In this document: positions 11,541 through 26,125 of the stretch, one piece after another
Position numbering within the stretch: position 1 is the stretch's first letter
How the letters are laid out: each line of letters opens with the position of its first letter
Assembly (NCBI GenBank): GCA_963965975.1
Contig: OZ014418.1
Coordinates: forward strand, 4,042,775 to 4,106,774
Direction: 5' to 3'
DNA: 64,000 bases
From: Xestospongia bergquistia
Lineage: Eukaryota > Porifera > Demospongiae > Haplosclerida > Petrosiidae
Program-made: the position numbers and the translations under genes
Notes under the pieces: generated by a model
Database searches by the model: none
What the model was told of the DNA's origin: nothing
What the model saw: the letters and a program-made list of their open reading frames with translations, nothing else

Positions 11541-14500
11541 GAGTAAATCAGATCTCGGTGTTAGATCAGGTATCAGTATTAAGAACGTGTTGATGTCAGT
11601 ACAAAGCGGCATCAATTTGTTTCATAACACTGACATCTAATCTGATACCGATATCTGAATTAACACTGAGATCTAAATCACTAATGTTGATATCCGATCT
11701 ACACACAGACATCAACATGGTTCTTAGCACTGATATCTGATATAACACTGACTATGATATATGATCTAACACTGAGATCTCATTTACTGATGTTGATATC
11801 TGATCTAATACACTCTGACATCAACATGATTCTTAATACTGATACCTGATTTAACACCTGTTGATATCTGATCTACTACTCAGTGACATCAACATGATTC
11901 TTAACACTGATATCTAATCTGACACTGACTATGATATCTGATCTAACACTGAGATCTGATTTACTCATGTTGATATCTGATCTACTGCAAACAGACATCA
12001 ACATGATTCTTAACACTAACATTTTTTAACACAAACTGATATCTGATCTAAAGCTGAGATCTGACTTACTCATGTTGATATATGATCTACTACACACTGA
12101 TGTTAACACGATTCTTAATGCTGATACCTGATCTAACATCGAGATCTCATTTACTCATGTTTATATCTGATTTTACTACAAAGGCATCAATTTGATTCAT
12201 AACACTGATATCTGATCTGATACCGATATCTGAATTAACACTGAGATCTAAATCACTAATGTTGATATCTGATCTACACACAGTCATCAACATGATTCTT
12301 AACACTGTTGACTATGATATCTGAACTAACACTGAGATCTGATTTATTCATGTTGATATCTGATCTAATACACACTGACATCAACATGATTCTTAATACT
12401 GATACCTGATCTAACACCTGTTGATATCTGATCTACTACTCAATGACATCAACATGATTCTTAACACTCATATCTAATCCAAAACTGACTATGATATCTG
12501 ATCTAACACTGAGATCTGATTTACTCATGTTGATATATGATTTACTAAACACTGACATCAACACGATTTTTAACACTGATACCTCATCTGACAATGACTA
12601 TGATACCTGATCCAACACTGAGATTTGATTTACTCTTTTTGATATCTGATCAACTAGACACTAACATCAACACGATTCTTAACAATGATACCTGATCTAA
12701 CACCTGCTGATATGAGATCTACACACTTACATCAACATGATTCTTTAGACTAACATATCATTTGACACAAACTGATACCTTATCTAATGCTGAGATCTGA
12801 TTTACTCACGTTCATATATGATCTACTACACACTTGATCAACATGATTCTTAACACAAACTGATATCTGACCTAACTCTAAGGTCCGAGTTACTCATTTT
12901 GATATATGATTTACTAAACATTGACATTAACACGATTATTAACAATAATATCTGATCTAACACTGCGATATCAACATAAATCTTAACAGTGATACTCAAT
13001 ATAACACTGAGATTTGATTTACTCTTCTTGATATCTGATTACTACACACTGAAATCAGCACGATTCTTCACACTGATACCTGATCTAACACCTGTTTAGA
13101 TCTAATCCTGCAATGATCTAACATCAACATAATTCTTATCACTGATATCTCATCTGACACTAACTTTGATATCTGATCTAACACTGAGATCTGGTTTACT
13201 CATGTTGATATTTGATCTACTGCAAAGAGACATCAACATGATTCTAAACAGTAACACCTAATCTAACACTGAGATCTGATTTACTCATGTTGATATTTGA
13301 TCTACCACACATTGACATTAACACGATTCTTAAAACTGATACCTGATCTAGAACCTAGGCCTGATTCACTCTTATTGACATCTCATGTACTACAAACTGT
13401 TTAACATGATTCTTAACACTGATACATGATCTAACACCCGTTGACATCTGATCTACTACACACTGACATCCACATGATTCTTAATACTGGTATCTGTTCT
13501 GACACTAACTATGATATCTCATCTAACACCAAGATCAGATTTACTCGTGTTGATATCTGATCTACTACACACTTACATTAACACAATTCTTTACACTGAT
13601 ACTTGATCTAATACCAATATCTGATTTACTCTTGTTGATATCTGATCTACACTGACATCAACACGATTGTTAACACTAATACCTGATCTAACACATGTTT
13701 ATATGTGATCTACTACACACTAATATGAAAATGATACTTAACACTGATATCTCATCTGACACTAACTTTGATGTCTGATCTAACACTGAGATCTAATTTA
13801 CTCATGTTGATAATTGGCCTACTGCAAAAAGACATCAACATGATTCTTCACAGTAACATCTGATTTAATATAAACTGATATCTTATCTAACACTGAGATC
13901 TGATTTACTCTTGTTGATAATTGACCTAGTACAAAAAGACATCAACATGATTCATCACAGTAACGTCTGATTTAATATAAACTGACATCTGATTTAACAC
14001 TGAGATCTGATTTACTCTTGCTGATATCTCATCTACTACACACTGACATCAACACAATTCTTGACACTGATACCTGATCTAACACCTGTTTAGATCTAAT
14101 CCTGCAATGGCATTAACACGATTTTTAACTCTGATATCTCATCTCACACTGATTATGATATCTGATCTAACACTGAGATTTGAGTTTACTCATCTTGATA
14201 TCTGGTGTACTGAAAACAGACATCAACATGATTCTTAAGACTAACATCTGATTTAACACAAACGGATATCTGATCTAACACAAAGATCTGATTTATGCAC
14301 ATTCATATATGATCTACTGCAAACTGACATCAACACGATTCTTAATCCTGATACCTGATCTAACACTGCAACCTGATTTACTCTTGTTGATATCTGATCT
14401 AGTACACACTGACGTCAACATGATTCTTAACACTGATATCTCATCTGACATTGACTATGATATCTGATCTAACGCTGACATCTGATTTACTCATGTTGAT

Positions 14501-17110
14501 ATCTGATGTACTGCAAAGACACGTCAACATGGTTCTTAACAATAACATCTGACTTAAAACAAACTGATATCTGATCCAACACCAAGATCTGATTTACTCA
14601 TGTTAATATCTGTTTTTACTAGAAAGCGGTATCAATTTGATTCTGAACACTGATATCTGATCTCATAACAATATCTGAATTAACACTGAGATCTAAATTG
14701 CTAATATTGATATCTGATATACACACAGACATCAACATGATTCTTAACACTGACTATTACATCTGATCTAACACTGAGATCTGATTTACTCATGTTCATA
14801 TATGATCTACTACACACTGACATCAACAGAATTTTTAACACTGATACCTGATCTAACACCAGTTCATAACTGATCTACTAAACACTGACATCAACATGAT
14901 TCTTAACACTGATAACTCAGCTGACACTGACTATGATGTCTGATCTAACTGAGATCTGATTTACTCAAGTTGATATCTGACCTACTGCAAACAGACATCA
15001 ACATGATTCTTAAAACTAACATCTGACTTCACACAAACTGATATCTGATCTATCACTATGATCTGATTTACTCATGTTGATATATGATTTAGTAAACACT
15101 AACATTAACATGATTCTTAACACTGATACCTGATCTAGCACCTGATCTAACACTGAGATTGAAATTGCTAATGTTGATATATGATATACACACAGACATC
15201 AACATGATTCTTAACACTGATATCTGATCTGACACTGACTATATCTGATCCAACACTGAGATCTGATTTTCTCTTATTGATATCTGATCTATTACACACT
15301 AACATCAACACAATTCTTAACCCTGAAAGCTCCTCTAACACCTGTTGATATCTTATCTGCTACACACTGACATCAACATTATTCTTAACACTGATATCTC
15401 ATCTGACACTGACCATGATATCTGATCTAACACAGATCTGTTTTACTCATGTTGATATCTGATCTACTGCAAACAGACATCAACATGATTCTTAAAACTG
15501 ACATCTGATTTAACACAAACTGATACCTGATCTAACTCCTGTTCATATGTGATCTACTACTCACTGATATCAATATCATTCTTAACACTGATATCTCATC
15601 TGACACTGATTATGACATCTGATCTAATACTGATCTGATTTATACATGATGATATCTGATCTACTCCAAACAGACATTAACATGATTCTTAACAATAACA
15701 TCTGATTTAACACAAACTTATATCAGAGTTAAAACAGAGATCTGGTTTACTCATGTTGATATATAATCTACACACTCACACTAACATGACTCTTAACACT
15801 GATATCTAATCTGATACTGAAATTTGAATTAACACTGAGATCTAAATTACTAATGTTGATATCTGATCTACACACAGACATCAACATTCATATTACTGAT
15901 ATCTGATCTAACACTGACTATGATACCTGATCTAACACTGAGATCTGATTCACTCATGTTGCTATCTGATCAACTACACACTGATATCAACACGATTCTT
16001 AACACTGACATCTCATCTGCCACTGACTATGATATCTGATGTAACAGTGAGATCTTTTTACTCATGTTTATATCTGATCTACTGGAAACAGATATCAACA
16101 TGGTTCTTAACACTAATATCTGATTTAAGAAAAACTGATATCTGATCTAACACTGAGGTCAGAATTACCCATGTTGATGTATGATTTAATAAGGACTGAT
16201 ATTTAGACAATCCTTAACACTAATACCTTAACACTTAGATCTGATTTACTCTTGATATCTTATCTACAACACGCTGACATCAACACAATTTTTAACACTA
16301 ATACATGATCTAAACCCATAGATATCTGATCTACTACTCAATGACATCAACATGATCTTAACACTGATATCTGATCTGGCTCTGACTATGACACCTGATC
16401 TAACATAGATTACTTTATATACTGAATGTTGATGTATGATCTACTACACACTTACATTAACACGATTCTTAACACTAATACCTGATCTACCACACACTGA
16501 TATCAACATGATTCTTAACAGTGATATCTCACATTGACATTAACAGGATTCTTAACACTGATACCTGATCCAACACCGAGATCTGATTTACTCTAGTTGT
16601 TATCTGATCTACTACAGACAGACATCAAGATGATTCTTAACACTAATACCTGATCTAACGTCTGTTGATATCTGATCTACTACACATTGACATCAACATA
16701 ATTCTTATCACTGATATCTCATCTGGCACTTTGATATCTGATCTAACACTGAGATCTGATTTATCCATGTTGATATCTGATCTACTGCAAACAGACATCA
16801 ACATGATTCTTAACGCTAACACCTGATCTAACAGTGATCTGATTTACTCATGTTGATATATGATCTACTACACACTGACATTAACATGATTCTTATGATT
16901 CCTAACACTGATGCCTGATTTAACACCGACATCTGATTTACTCTTGATTTCTGATCTACACACTGACATCAACATGATTCTTAACACAGACATATGATCT
17001 AACACCTGTTGATATCTGATTTACTTATGTTGATATCTGATTTAGAAATGCTGATATCAGACCTATCAACGCTGATATCATATCTACTAATATTGATATC
17101 TAATATTTAG
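11541..17110. repeat. 5.6-kb satellite array of GATATCTGATCTAACAC type
   Basis: The whole stretch is built from related blocks of about 20-25 bases, such as TGATATCTGATCTAACAC, TGAGATCTGATTTACTCATG and CATCAACATGATTCTTAACAC. They recur in a mostly fixed order, giving higher-order units of roughly 100-130 bases with many drop-outs. It is unusually rich in GATATC and AGATCT palindromes. The first 60 bases (11,541-11,600) carry the same unit in the opposite orientation, so the array begins with a head-to-head inversion near 11,600. It decays into GATATC-rich single units near 17,030-17,105. No protein is encoded. The array separates two copies of the duplicated gene block. Confidence 0.95.
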
Positions 17111-18040
17111 TAAGATTATATACAAATGTAAAGTAAATTAGTGTTGAAACTTGTATCATAATGTGACAATTATTTCAATTTGTATAGTACAATGTAAATA
17201 TTTATAACAAACAAAACGTATTCAGTATGTTCATTGTTATATTATTATTTTAAATTAGTACACTTTTTAAATCAATGAATTAGTAAAAGGAACATTCATG
17301 CAATACTATGATTCCACCTACCTCATAACTAGGAAGTAGTCTCAAACATTTAATGAAGGGTTTTGTAGTATTCAAGATAACTAATGAGGACATTCTCACA
17401 AATTATACTTTGCCTTATCTCATCTTTTGAGGTCTAAATGGATGGATAATAAAATAAATGGATAAATGATAAAGGACAATGGATGGATAGTCTGTGATTG
17501 TCATAGTAAACTAATCAGTGAATATATGTAATAAGATAATTCACTATGATATCTATTATGATTAGATCTGCTTTCTAAACAATGACTACACAAGTTAAAA
17601 GAAACCTTTTCATACATTTTATAATTAGGTTTGCTTCTAATAGTCACCACTACACATATATGACTAATATACTAGGAGGTGGTGGCTAGCATGCATGAGA
17701 TTGTTAATTTATTTGATCTAATCACTAGTTTGCAATAAATGTTGTACTGGCTATGTGTATATTAAAAATAGTTTGTGTTATTGTTGCTACAAGAGACTAA
17801 TAGATCACTTGATCTTTAGTGTTAATCATTTAAGTCAGGTGGTAGGAGAAGTGGTAAACGGTCATGAAATAATCAACATGTTCTATAGTTTCAGAATTAT
17901 TTGGTTCTAAGTCATCAATCTTGTGCTTCTCCTATTTGACTCTAAGACCTAGAGAGAGAGAGAGAGAGAGATCCAAATGAAAAAGTAATCATTTAAAAGA
18001 TCGATATATAACTCTCTCACTCTCTGAATTATTAAGATTT
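17111..18040. other. AT-rich spacer between satellite and duplicated block
   Basis: I see no exon. The stretch holds a short GA run near 17,952-17,970 and ordinary AT-rich sequence. Similarity to 9.23 kb onward begins near 18,040. Confidence 0.5.
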
Positions 18041-20150
18041 CTTGAAACTGTTTTCCGTGACATATAATTGGATCAGGTAATTTGGGAGATGAAGGAGAGA
18101 GGCTCTTGTAGAAAAATTCCAACTCAACTTGTCAACTTGAGTAGTTACTCAAGGTTCTTGTAGCAAAGGATGAGATGGTTTCAATTAATACAAGAAAAAT
18201 ACAATAAAAGTTAATTCATCCATTGATCCACACATCCATCCATTCAATCCATCTTCCTCATCATTACATTATTTGACGCAGGAGCACTTTCATTTATTAA
18301 AATGGAAGCATTCTACAATATTTTACAGCAGCCTGTGCCAAAGATGTCACATCTTTTCCAGTTATATGATGGAACACACCCACTTTTCTGAGTCAGCATA
18401 TGTTGTAGAAAATCAGCTTGAGTTTTGCCATTCCACTATCTCGTTTAGTCTGTTCTAAAATGTCTTACTCTAGCTTCTGAAATGTTATACATCCATAATT
18501 CAAACTGGAATACAAAGTGAAATAGTTTATTGTGCATAGCAATAGTGATCCCAGGCCCCTCCCATTAATATCAATTATACAAAGTGGAGTAACTTCCCAG
18601 TCACAACTACCTACTATGTTTAAATATCCTTTGTTAACTCTCTTACCTTGCTAGGGTCAATCAATCCTATTAAAAATTGATGTTGAGGAACAAATGAATA
18701 ACAGAACCATACCCTCTTCATCTATTGCACTCTCTTTGGATTCTAGTGGTAGATGGAGAAGTGTCTGTGACCACATCTGGGGTAAATGTTTAGTACGATC
18801 ATCTGGGTCTTGGCTCTCAAGCCATTGGGTGTGACCACACCCTATTAATAAATACAAATAAGAAGTGTTGTCAGTAGTTAAGGGTCTTTTTTGGTGTAAC
18901 TTCTATGATGATGTAACTTGTACTATGATGATGACATCACTATGTGTCATAAGGTTTGGTTTAGGGTGTAGGTGATGGATTTAGATGATGTCATCATATA
19001 TGATGACATCATTATCTGTCATTTAATGATGATGTCATCAGAGTGTAGTTACACCAAGAACCACCCGTAGTTAAAGGTGAGAGTTTATCAGCAGGTAAGA
19101 AAGAATAGATGTTTGTTTGAGTTTGTTTCTTGAAGATACTAATTTAATTTCTTTTAAAGTAGACTTAAGAGAAAAGAGTGTGATAGAGAGGGAGCATCAG
19201 TTATGGAGTTAGCGGGTAGTAGGACCAGTTGTGATAAAAAACAGTAGGGGACCCAGAGTCATTCATAACTGTATGGTGACCAGTATTGATTCTTCAAGGG
19301 TTAGTAAATCAGAGAGAATTGGAGGAGGGAGAAGACTGGGTAAAGGAGAAAGGACAGACCCCATGGGTTAAAAAAGACTAGCAGATATGAGTACCATACC
19401 TATGAATGGATGGATTAATAGAATGAATGTACAGATTAATAGAGTGATACATATTGTTATGAATGTTAATCATTGCCAGGTACATCAAATCCTCCTTCAA
19501 CTCGGCATATTAACTCAAAAACCCTGTAATACAAGTATTAATAACTGGTCTGTCCAGTTTGGGTCATGCTTGAGATAAAGGATAGCCTCTCCACCTCCAT
19601 CTAATGCATCATGTATTACATAAACATCAATACAACTATTAATGGCAAAGGCATCTAAAGTATTTTGAGTAATTAATTTTGAAGAGCTGTTTTACCTGTT
19701 GTATGTACATTGTATAATGAACAATAGAGAAAGACAAAGACAGAAAGACAAAAAGAGGAAATAAATAATAAATGGATGGATTGATGGATGGGCAGAAAAT
19801 TGCTAACAAAATGCACAAATATAACAATTACTTTTGATATATCTTAGTTTACAATGTTGTGGTGTGATGTTTTCATCAGTTTGATGGACATTTAAATTGT
19901 TGTGGACCAAATCACTCCCCAGTTTGAATAATTTCACTTTGATTCCCCCCATAATTCCCACTACCCACTTATCAGAACAAGACTGAGGGAGCAACAAGGG
20001 ACTACACATGAGTATCAAGTAGATCATTTAAGAGAACAAAACAATCATTAGCAAAGCACTTATTAATAAAATATTCATTAGTAAATCCATATATGAATCC
20101 ATATGTTCACCTGTCTTTCCATTACTCTATCTACTCATCCATTAATTGAC
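18040..20150 (-). pseudogene. Partial second copy of the unidentified gene block
   Basis: This is a diverged copy of 9,235-11,180. It repeats the exon with LIGCGHTQWLESQDPDD (18,657-18,857) and reads through as KHLPQMWSQTLLHLPL, where copy 1 has a stop. A deletion removes part of the SWKEPEES and AVAKKHSS region, so this copy is also damaged. It also repeats the piece with GGEEAIFYLKHDP (about 19,500-19,690) and the exon with LLLPQSCSDKWVVGIMGG (about 19,860-20,010). It is less similar to copy 1 than the 21.6-26.1 kb copy is. A MITE is inserted at 18,882-19,066. Confidence 0.55.
18882..19066. mobile_element. hAT-like MITE with 8-bp target duplication
   Basis: A 185-bp insertion is flanked on both sides by GTAGTTAA (18,874-18,881 and 19,067-19,074). 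Its ends are imperfect inverted repeats of about 20 bases. The left end starts GGGTCTTTTTTGGTGTAACT. The right end, read inward on the other strand, starts GGGTGGTTCTTGGTGTAACT, with three mismatches. The interior is rich in GATGATGTCATCAT palindromes and has no open frame. The matching site in copy 1 (about 10,079-10,086) has one GTAGTTAA and no insertion, and the copy at 26.04 kb is also uninterrupted. An 8-bp duplication fits the hAT superfamily, whose transposase would act from elsewhere. Confidence 0.85.
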
Positions 20151-21135
20151 TTCAATGATATGTCCATCACTCTGTCATTCACTTGTCATCTATTGTTACC
20201 CTCCATCCATCCATTCATTAAATATACCTGGTTTGTTCTGTGACATACTTCTCCTATTACTATTAATGATATTATTACAAAGCAATAGTAGACTATCATT
20301 CATTGTAATATTACTAGAACATCTAAAGAGAAAAAAGAGTCAAACAGTTTTTGTACATACATAAAATAAATAATTAATGAATTCACTAATAATTATTCAT
20401 ACTCGATAATAACATTCATAGTTCATGTGAGCATAAACCTGTTATGTAAGTAGACCTCCACATGAAGAGGCAACACTCTTATGACCAACCAAAATAAATC
20501 CTCCGTTAAACTTGGTATATTAGGAATAGAGAAAGTAAAAATGCTACTTAAAAGAGTGTCATAGTTACTATCAGCTGCCAGTACTATTGCTCATGCTCCT
20601 CATGTTGCTACATTAATGGGGAGGACCTAACAGTGAGGACCTAGGTATTGCTGACCAGGAGATACTTCTTTTGTGTTTATGCTTCTTTGGTGAGAGGAGT
20701 GGAGGAGGAGCAAAGCGTGAGCTACAGGGCCCAGCTGCCCTGTTGAGTGTCTCACTTAAAGAGAGGTCAAACGGGAGACAGAATTAAGAGAGATATTTGG
20801 GAATGACATGGGTGAGCTGGACAGTGTGAGGTAGAAGTAATCATTATTTGCTTTGTTTATGTTGTAGTTAGTTATAGACATTGCTTTTTATAAGTGCTGT
20901 AATGGATGGATGAATGGATAAATGGACGAATGAATGACTGGATGGATGAATAGATGAATGGACGAATGAATGAATGGACAGATGAATGAATGACAAAGCT
21001 GACATCAAACTAACCAAAAGAATTTGATGCATACAATCTTGAGCATTAAACACAAAGTTGATTTGTTCTTGGTTGAAATTACAATTGGCAAACTTTCCAG
21101 AACATCCTTGTACATGAGATGCTATGGATTATAAA
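20151..21135. other. Spacer with a GC-richer island, no confirmed gene
   Basis: Most of this stretch is AT-rich, with an ATGGATGA minisatellite at 20,900-20,995. A short GC-richer island at about 20,620-20,830 could hold an exon on the plus strand (GERSGGGAKRELQGPAALL is open), but no splice context or family supports it. Confidence 0.35.
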
Positions 21136-21139
21136 CGAC

Positions 21140-21600
21140 ATGAAAGGATGGGTTCTCCTATGACAAGAAGTTCTTTACACAAAAGAGCAACTCATCTTGT
21201 ACTAACCACTCTATCTAGGGGAAAGAGAAGTGATCAGAAAGCTAAAAGAACATGAGTACCTTCCATTTCAGTGAACTGGCTGTTGGATGGAAACATTGAT
21301 GTATGTTTATAATAAGATCTGTTGGACTACATGAAGTCTCTTTAGTAATGTCCGCTAGTTCATTGACATCAAGAAGTGAAAAGAATCTAAGTTTTAATTT
21401 CAAGTCACAGAGAGAATTGTCTTCACTTGTTACACGTGATAACGGACAACCTGCACAGTAATAAAATAGAGAGATCATTGTTAGTGTTATCGATTGGCAT
21501 ATATAGTATATGTAGTGTACACATAACATTGATATGTAAATCCTTTGTTAAATATTCAAAATGTATTTATTAGATATAAAAATTATTCAATATAAAATGA
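21140..21600 (-). pseudogene. Exon block X, first copy (unknown function)
   Basis: The minus strand has an open piece reading GCPLSRVTSEDNSLCDL, then LKLRFFSLLDVNELADITKE and CSPTDLIINIHQCF. I do not recognise the family. It is helical in character and could be part of a death-fold or similar domain. The same block recurs at 26,120-26,540, so it brackets the large duplicated block on both sides in the same orientation. The copies differ at a few residues (DVNELAD here, DANELAD there). Confidence 0.45.
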
Positions 21601-21616
21601 ATGTACTTAAGCAGAG

Positions 21617-24600
21617 AGGAATTCTGCCATCTTTAATTATCTTCTCTTCTGCATTATCTTCAATGGAGTTATGTTTTAATGTGTAACTTAAATGTAGAAA
21701 TAAAAGGTTTGGTTTACATGAAGACTGGGACAGTGACTAGTTTCTGATGAAGGTGATAATAATAGTTCTAGGTCAATCATCTCATCTTCATTATCTGTGT
21801 CATCTAGTTTGAGGGTAAATATCTTGGAATAGGACTTTGGTATAAGTGGAAGTAATTCGAGGGACTCTCTATCATCATGTATAATAGTTGACTAAAAGGA
21901 AATGAATGGATAGATGGAGGAATGAAAGGACTAATGAATTAATGAGTGAACAGCAGACAGCTCACTTCTTTCTCATTATGTATTTTTGTGTGATGTTCCA
22001 AGTGCTAAAAGTATCTGCCCACACCTTCAATTGAATTGAATACTAATTCTTGTAGAAATGATAATTGACATTCCTTTTTCTTAAACTTCAATCAACCAAT
22101 AAAGCAGACATCACTAAGAGATGAAGTTTGTTTCTGATCTCTGAGCATTTAAAGAAGTGTGACGCTAATGTTTCTGTGATTTGGTCTACAAATTTGGGAT
22201 GCTTGCATATTGCTATTAGCAATGGAGTAACATTCATAATAATATCAGTGTAGTCACAAATATTCAGTCCTTGTTCCAAGTTGTATTGGGTGGGCAGGAC
22301 AAACAAGTTTAACTTGTTCGACTGGATTAGCCTCTTCATACACAAAGTGGTTCTTGTACAGGAATACTCATTGAGGCCCCACTATGCAAGAAACAGTTAG
22401 GAGGGGAACAGTTGTCAAAGGTAATAGGATAAGATGTCAAGGGTAATAGGATCAGATTATGAGTTATCTAAAGAAGAATAGGGAAAAACTAAAACTTAAA
22501 AATTAAATGTGAGAATAAAGTTCTAAAAATATATGCTAAAATTTGTATGAAATAATATTTTTATTTCAGAAACTAAATTTAGATTCATTAATTCTTACTA
22601 TTCATTATATATAATGTACTACATCTATCACTAAAATTAATGATTTTGAATGCTTTCATTAGTAATTTACTAAGCCACACCCATATAATAAGTTTCAAAA
22701 TAAAATTTAAACATACTCAATTATTAAACTTTTTATAAATTACTATGTTTAATAATAGGTAACTAATTTTGAATTATCATTTATTTTATAGTCAATTGAT
22801 AGCTTTTATTGTTAGTCAATAATTTTTTCTCACCTTCTATAAATGCTGAGAAAGTGTATGCTGTAACTTGAGACTTGGAGTAAAGTGATGAGTGTTTAAA
22901 CTGGACTAGTTTCCCTGTTATCAGCGCTTCAAAATAGTTGCATTTACAGTTTTGTAGTCTAAAGGTGAAGAAAGATAGAGAAGGAAATATAGTAGGTATT
23001 GAACCAGCAGAATATTGTTCTAGCAAACTTGTTAGGACCTCAATATCAACAGCATGGATCTACAGATGAAGAGGAAAAATGGTTAAATAAATGAATGGCC
23101 TGTTGATGTACTGAAGAGGTGAATGGATGCATGGATACAAGAGAGGTGGAGGACTTCCTGGTTTACCTTATAAGGAATGTTCAATACTTTTTCTACAACA
23201 AGATATTGAAGACCAGATGGTGCAGCAAGAACAGTCTGATATTGTAGCTCCACCCACAATATCAGACCAACCTATGCTAAAATACAACATAATTTTTTGA
23301 TTCAAATTTTGAATGGACAAACAGCAAAAGTAAATTAGTGTGTTAATGGTTGCTAGGTAACAAATACCTTTAATATTATTATTATTGAGTCATTTCAGAG
23401 CAGTTGTGCAATATAAAATTAATAATAATGTGACATCTGTTGCAATGGTAAGAGTAGACTGATTGAGGTCCTGAAAGTTTTTGATGTCTCTAACAATAGG
23501 ATAAGAAGCTTCAAATGAGAATGTCACCACCAGTGAACAGGTAAAAGTCAATAAGAGGCCAGCGCTATAAAAGAATTCATTGATTAAATAAATGAATAAA
23601 TGGGTGGATGAATGGATTAATAGACTGATTAATGGATACATGAAATAGAAAATGGATGGATAGATTCATGGAAGGGACATTAAACACACACAGGTGGAAT
23701 ATTGCATTCAATAGTAATATCTGATTGGATGGGTACACCATAACCACTTCAATTTGAGTATCTAGACAAAGGACTGTCAAATTGATATATTTTTATGTGA
23801 GAGACTTACCAGTACTCTCATAGTAGACTTTATAAAGAAATCATCTCGAATACAACATCCTTTTACCTTATCAATGGATGGGTGTATAGATGAATGAAGC
23901 AATACTATAGAGGTATCTACAATAATAGTGAAACTTTAAGAGCACTTCCATCATACATGATTTGTGTCTGAGGAACAAAAGGATCCTCGTATGAAAGATG
24001 CAAATAATCCACACCTCCTATTTGTTGTTTCCAAGCTGATTGTTTAAATGACCAGAGTAGGATACCTATAGACATGAATACACATTATATATATGTATTT
24101 TCTTATTGTTCATTTTAGGAGCCATAAGAGAATGATTGGAGAAAAGCTTATTTGTAAAAGGAGTAAAGGAAAATGGCTTTTGAAATTTCACAAAAAAGGG
24201 TCTATGATAATCTATTTCTGGAGTCTTTTGTCCTTAAGATCTATACTGAGGTTAGAACAATAACACATCTACATGTGAATTTAGTAGCATGCACATTAAT
24301 TAGATACTTACGCAGTAGCTGTATAATCTATAGTTTGTATTAAATGCAATACAAAACATTATATATATATGTATGTATAATTTGAAAGTATTATAAAGGT
24401 GTATCTCTTAGTGTATTATTACATATCCATCATGATCATGTTGTGAATGTTACCCAATTACAAAAGTTATGCATCTAATTTTAAAAAGTACCGTACCTTT
24501 TAAAACAATATCCTACAACAAAGAAGTGAATCATCAATCAATCCTAATTTGTTAAACGAAGTTGATGAAATGACTGTTCTGAAGATTTAGCAGACAATAC

Positions 24601-25123
24601 TCATTAAGCATTTTAATGTTCAGATGAAGGTGATGAGCACAGCTGTCAGCATACTGATTTTAGTATGAAAGATTACTTTGCTAGTGCTAGATGGATCCTA
24701 AAACAGGTCAAACAAGGTATTTGAATTGTACTGTAACTACTAGAATTTTTGAATATTCCTCTGACATGGCTACACTAACTGCTAATAGCCTTCACAAAGA
24801 CTTTGATTACTTAATGTTCCAATTTGAAATCAATACATCATAAAGGTCTTTCTACTTTCTACCAGCTGACACAATACTATAAAGCCAGTTTTGCTCTTGT
24901 TGTAAGTGTTCAAGATATAGCATAGTTTCATGATGCATCTAAAATACCTTTACATATTTCATTTCTTATAAATTAGGAGGGCATTTATAACGTTGTCAAA
25001 ATTGGTCCAGCAAGTTATGCAGGTTTAGATTTCCATGAGGTTTGTCCTCTCTCATATAATATTCAACACTATTCTGATATTAAAACTATATGGAGAGAGA
25101 GAGAGAGAGAGATTGATAGATAG

Positions 25124-25178
<55 letters not shown>

Positions 25179-26125
25179 CACTTATATAATTCTTTGATTT
25201 ATATAATTTTTGATTTGGGAAATATAGGAGAGAGGTTCCTGATCTCAGTAGAAAGATTCCAAGTCAACTTGTCAACTTGAGTAGTTACTTAAGGTTGTTG
25301 GAGGAAAAGATGAGATGATTTCAACTAAGACAAGAAAAATATAATAAAAGTCAATCAATCTAATGATCCACCTATCCCTCAATTCAATCCATCTTCCTCA
25401 TCATTACATAATTTCATGCAGGAGCACTCTCATTTATTAACATTGAATTATTCTGTAAAGTACTGCAATATTTTGCAGCAGCTGGTGCCAAAGATGTCAC
25501 GTCTTTTCCAATTATATGATGGAATACGCCAACTTTTCTGAGTCAGAAGATGTTGCAGAAAATCAACTTGAGTTTTTTGCCATTCCACTATCTCTGTTCT
25601 TAAAATGTTTTACTCTAGCTTCTGAAATGTTATACATCCATAATTCAAACTGGAAGACAAAGTGAAATAGTTTATTGTGTATAGCAGTAATAATCCCTGG
25701 CCCCTCCCAATAATACCAAAGTGGAATAGCTTCCCACTGACAACTAGCTACTATGTATAAATATTCTTGGTTAACTCTCTTACCTTGCCATGGCCAATCA
25801 ATCCTAATAAAAATTGATGTTGAGGAACAAATGAACTATGTTTCTTAGCAACAGCTAATAACAGAACCATACCCTCTTCATGCATTACACTCTCTTCAGG
25901 TTCTTTCCATGATGTTAGTGGTACATGGAGAAATGTCTGTGACTATATATGGAATAAATTTTTAGTAGGATCATCTGGGTCTTGGCTCTCAAGCCATTGG
26001 GTGTGGCCACACCCAATTAATAAGTACAAATGAGAAGTGTTGTCAGTAGTTCCAGGTGAGAGTTTATCAGCAGGTAAGAAAGAATAGATGTTTGTTTAAG
26101 TTTGTTTCTTTAAAATACTATAAGA
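21617..26125 (-). pseudogene. Large second copy of the unidentified gene block
   Basis: This corresponds to 5,273-10,150 and is nearly identical by eye from about 7.3 to 9.9 kb (23.3-25.9 kb), with roughly one or two differences per hundred bases, so it is a recent duplication. It lacks about 367 bases that copy 1 has at 5,974-6,340. The join is at GGACAAACAAG, with ACA shared at both breakpoints. It keeps an open frame EQYSAGSIPTIFPSLSFF through LQNCKCNYFEALITGKLVQF where copy 1 has a stop. The left edge starts a few codons inside what is the first ROCO exon in copy 1 (GAATTCTGCCAT, 21,618-21,629). Confidence 0.55.
25091..25177. repeat. GA/GATA microsatellite, second copy
   Basis: This is the counterpart of 9,124-9,207, with a longer GATA core flanked by GA runs. 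Confidence 0.9.

Noticed and set aside
11541..17110. CRISPR-like array
   Set aside because: Units are degenerate and have no constant repeat/unique spacer alternation. The context is eukaryotic.
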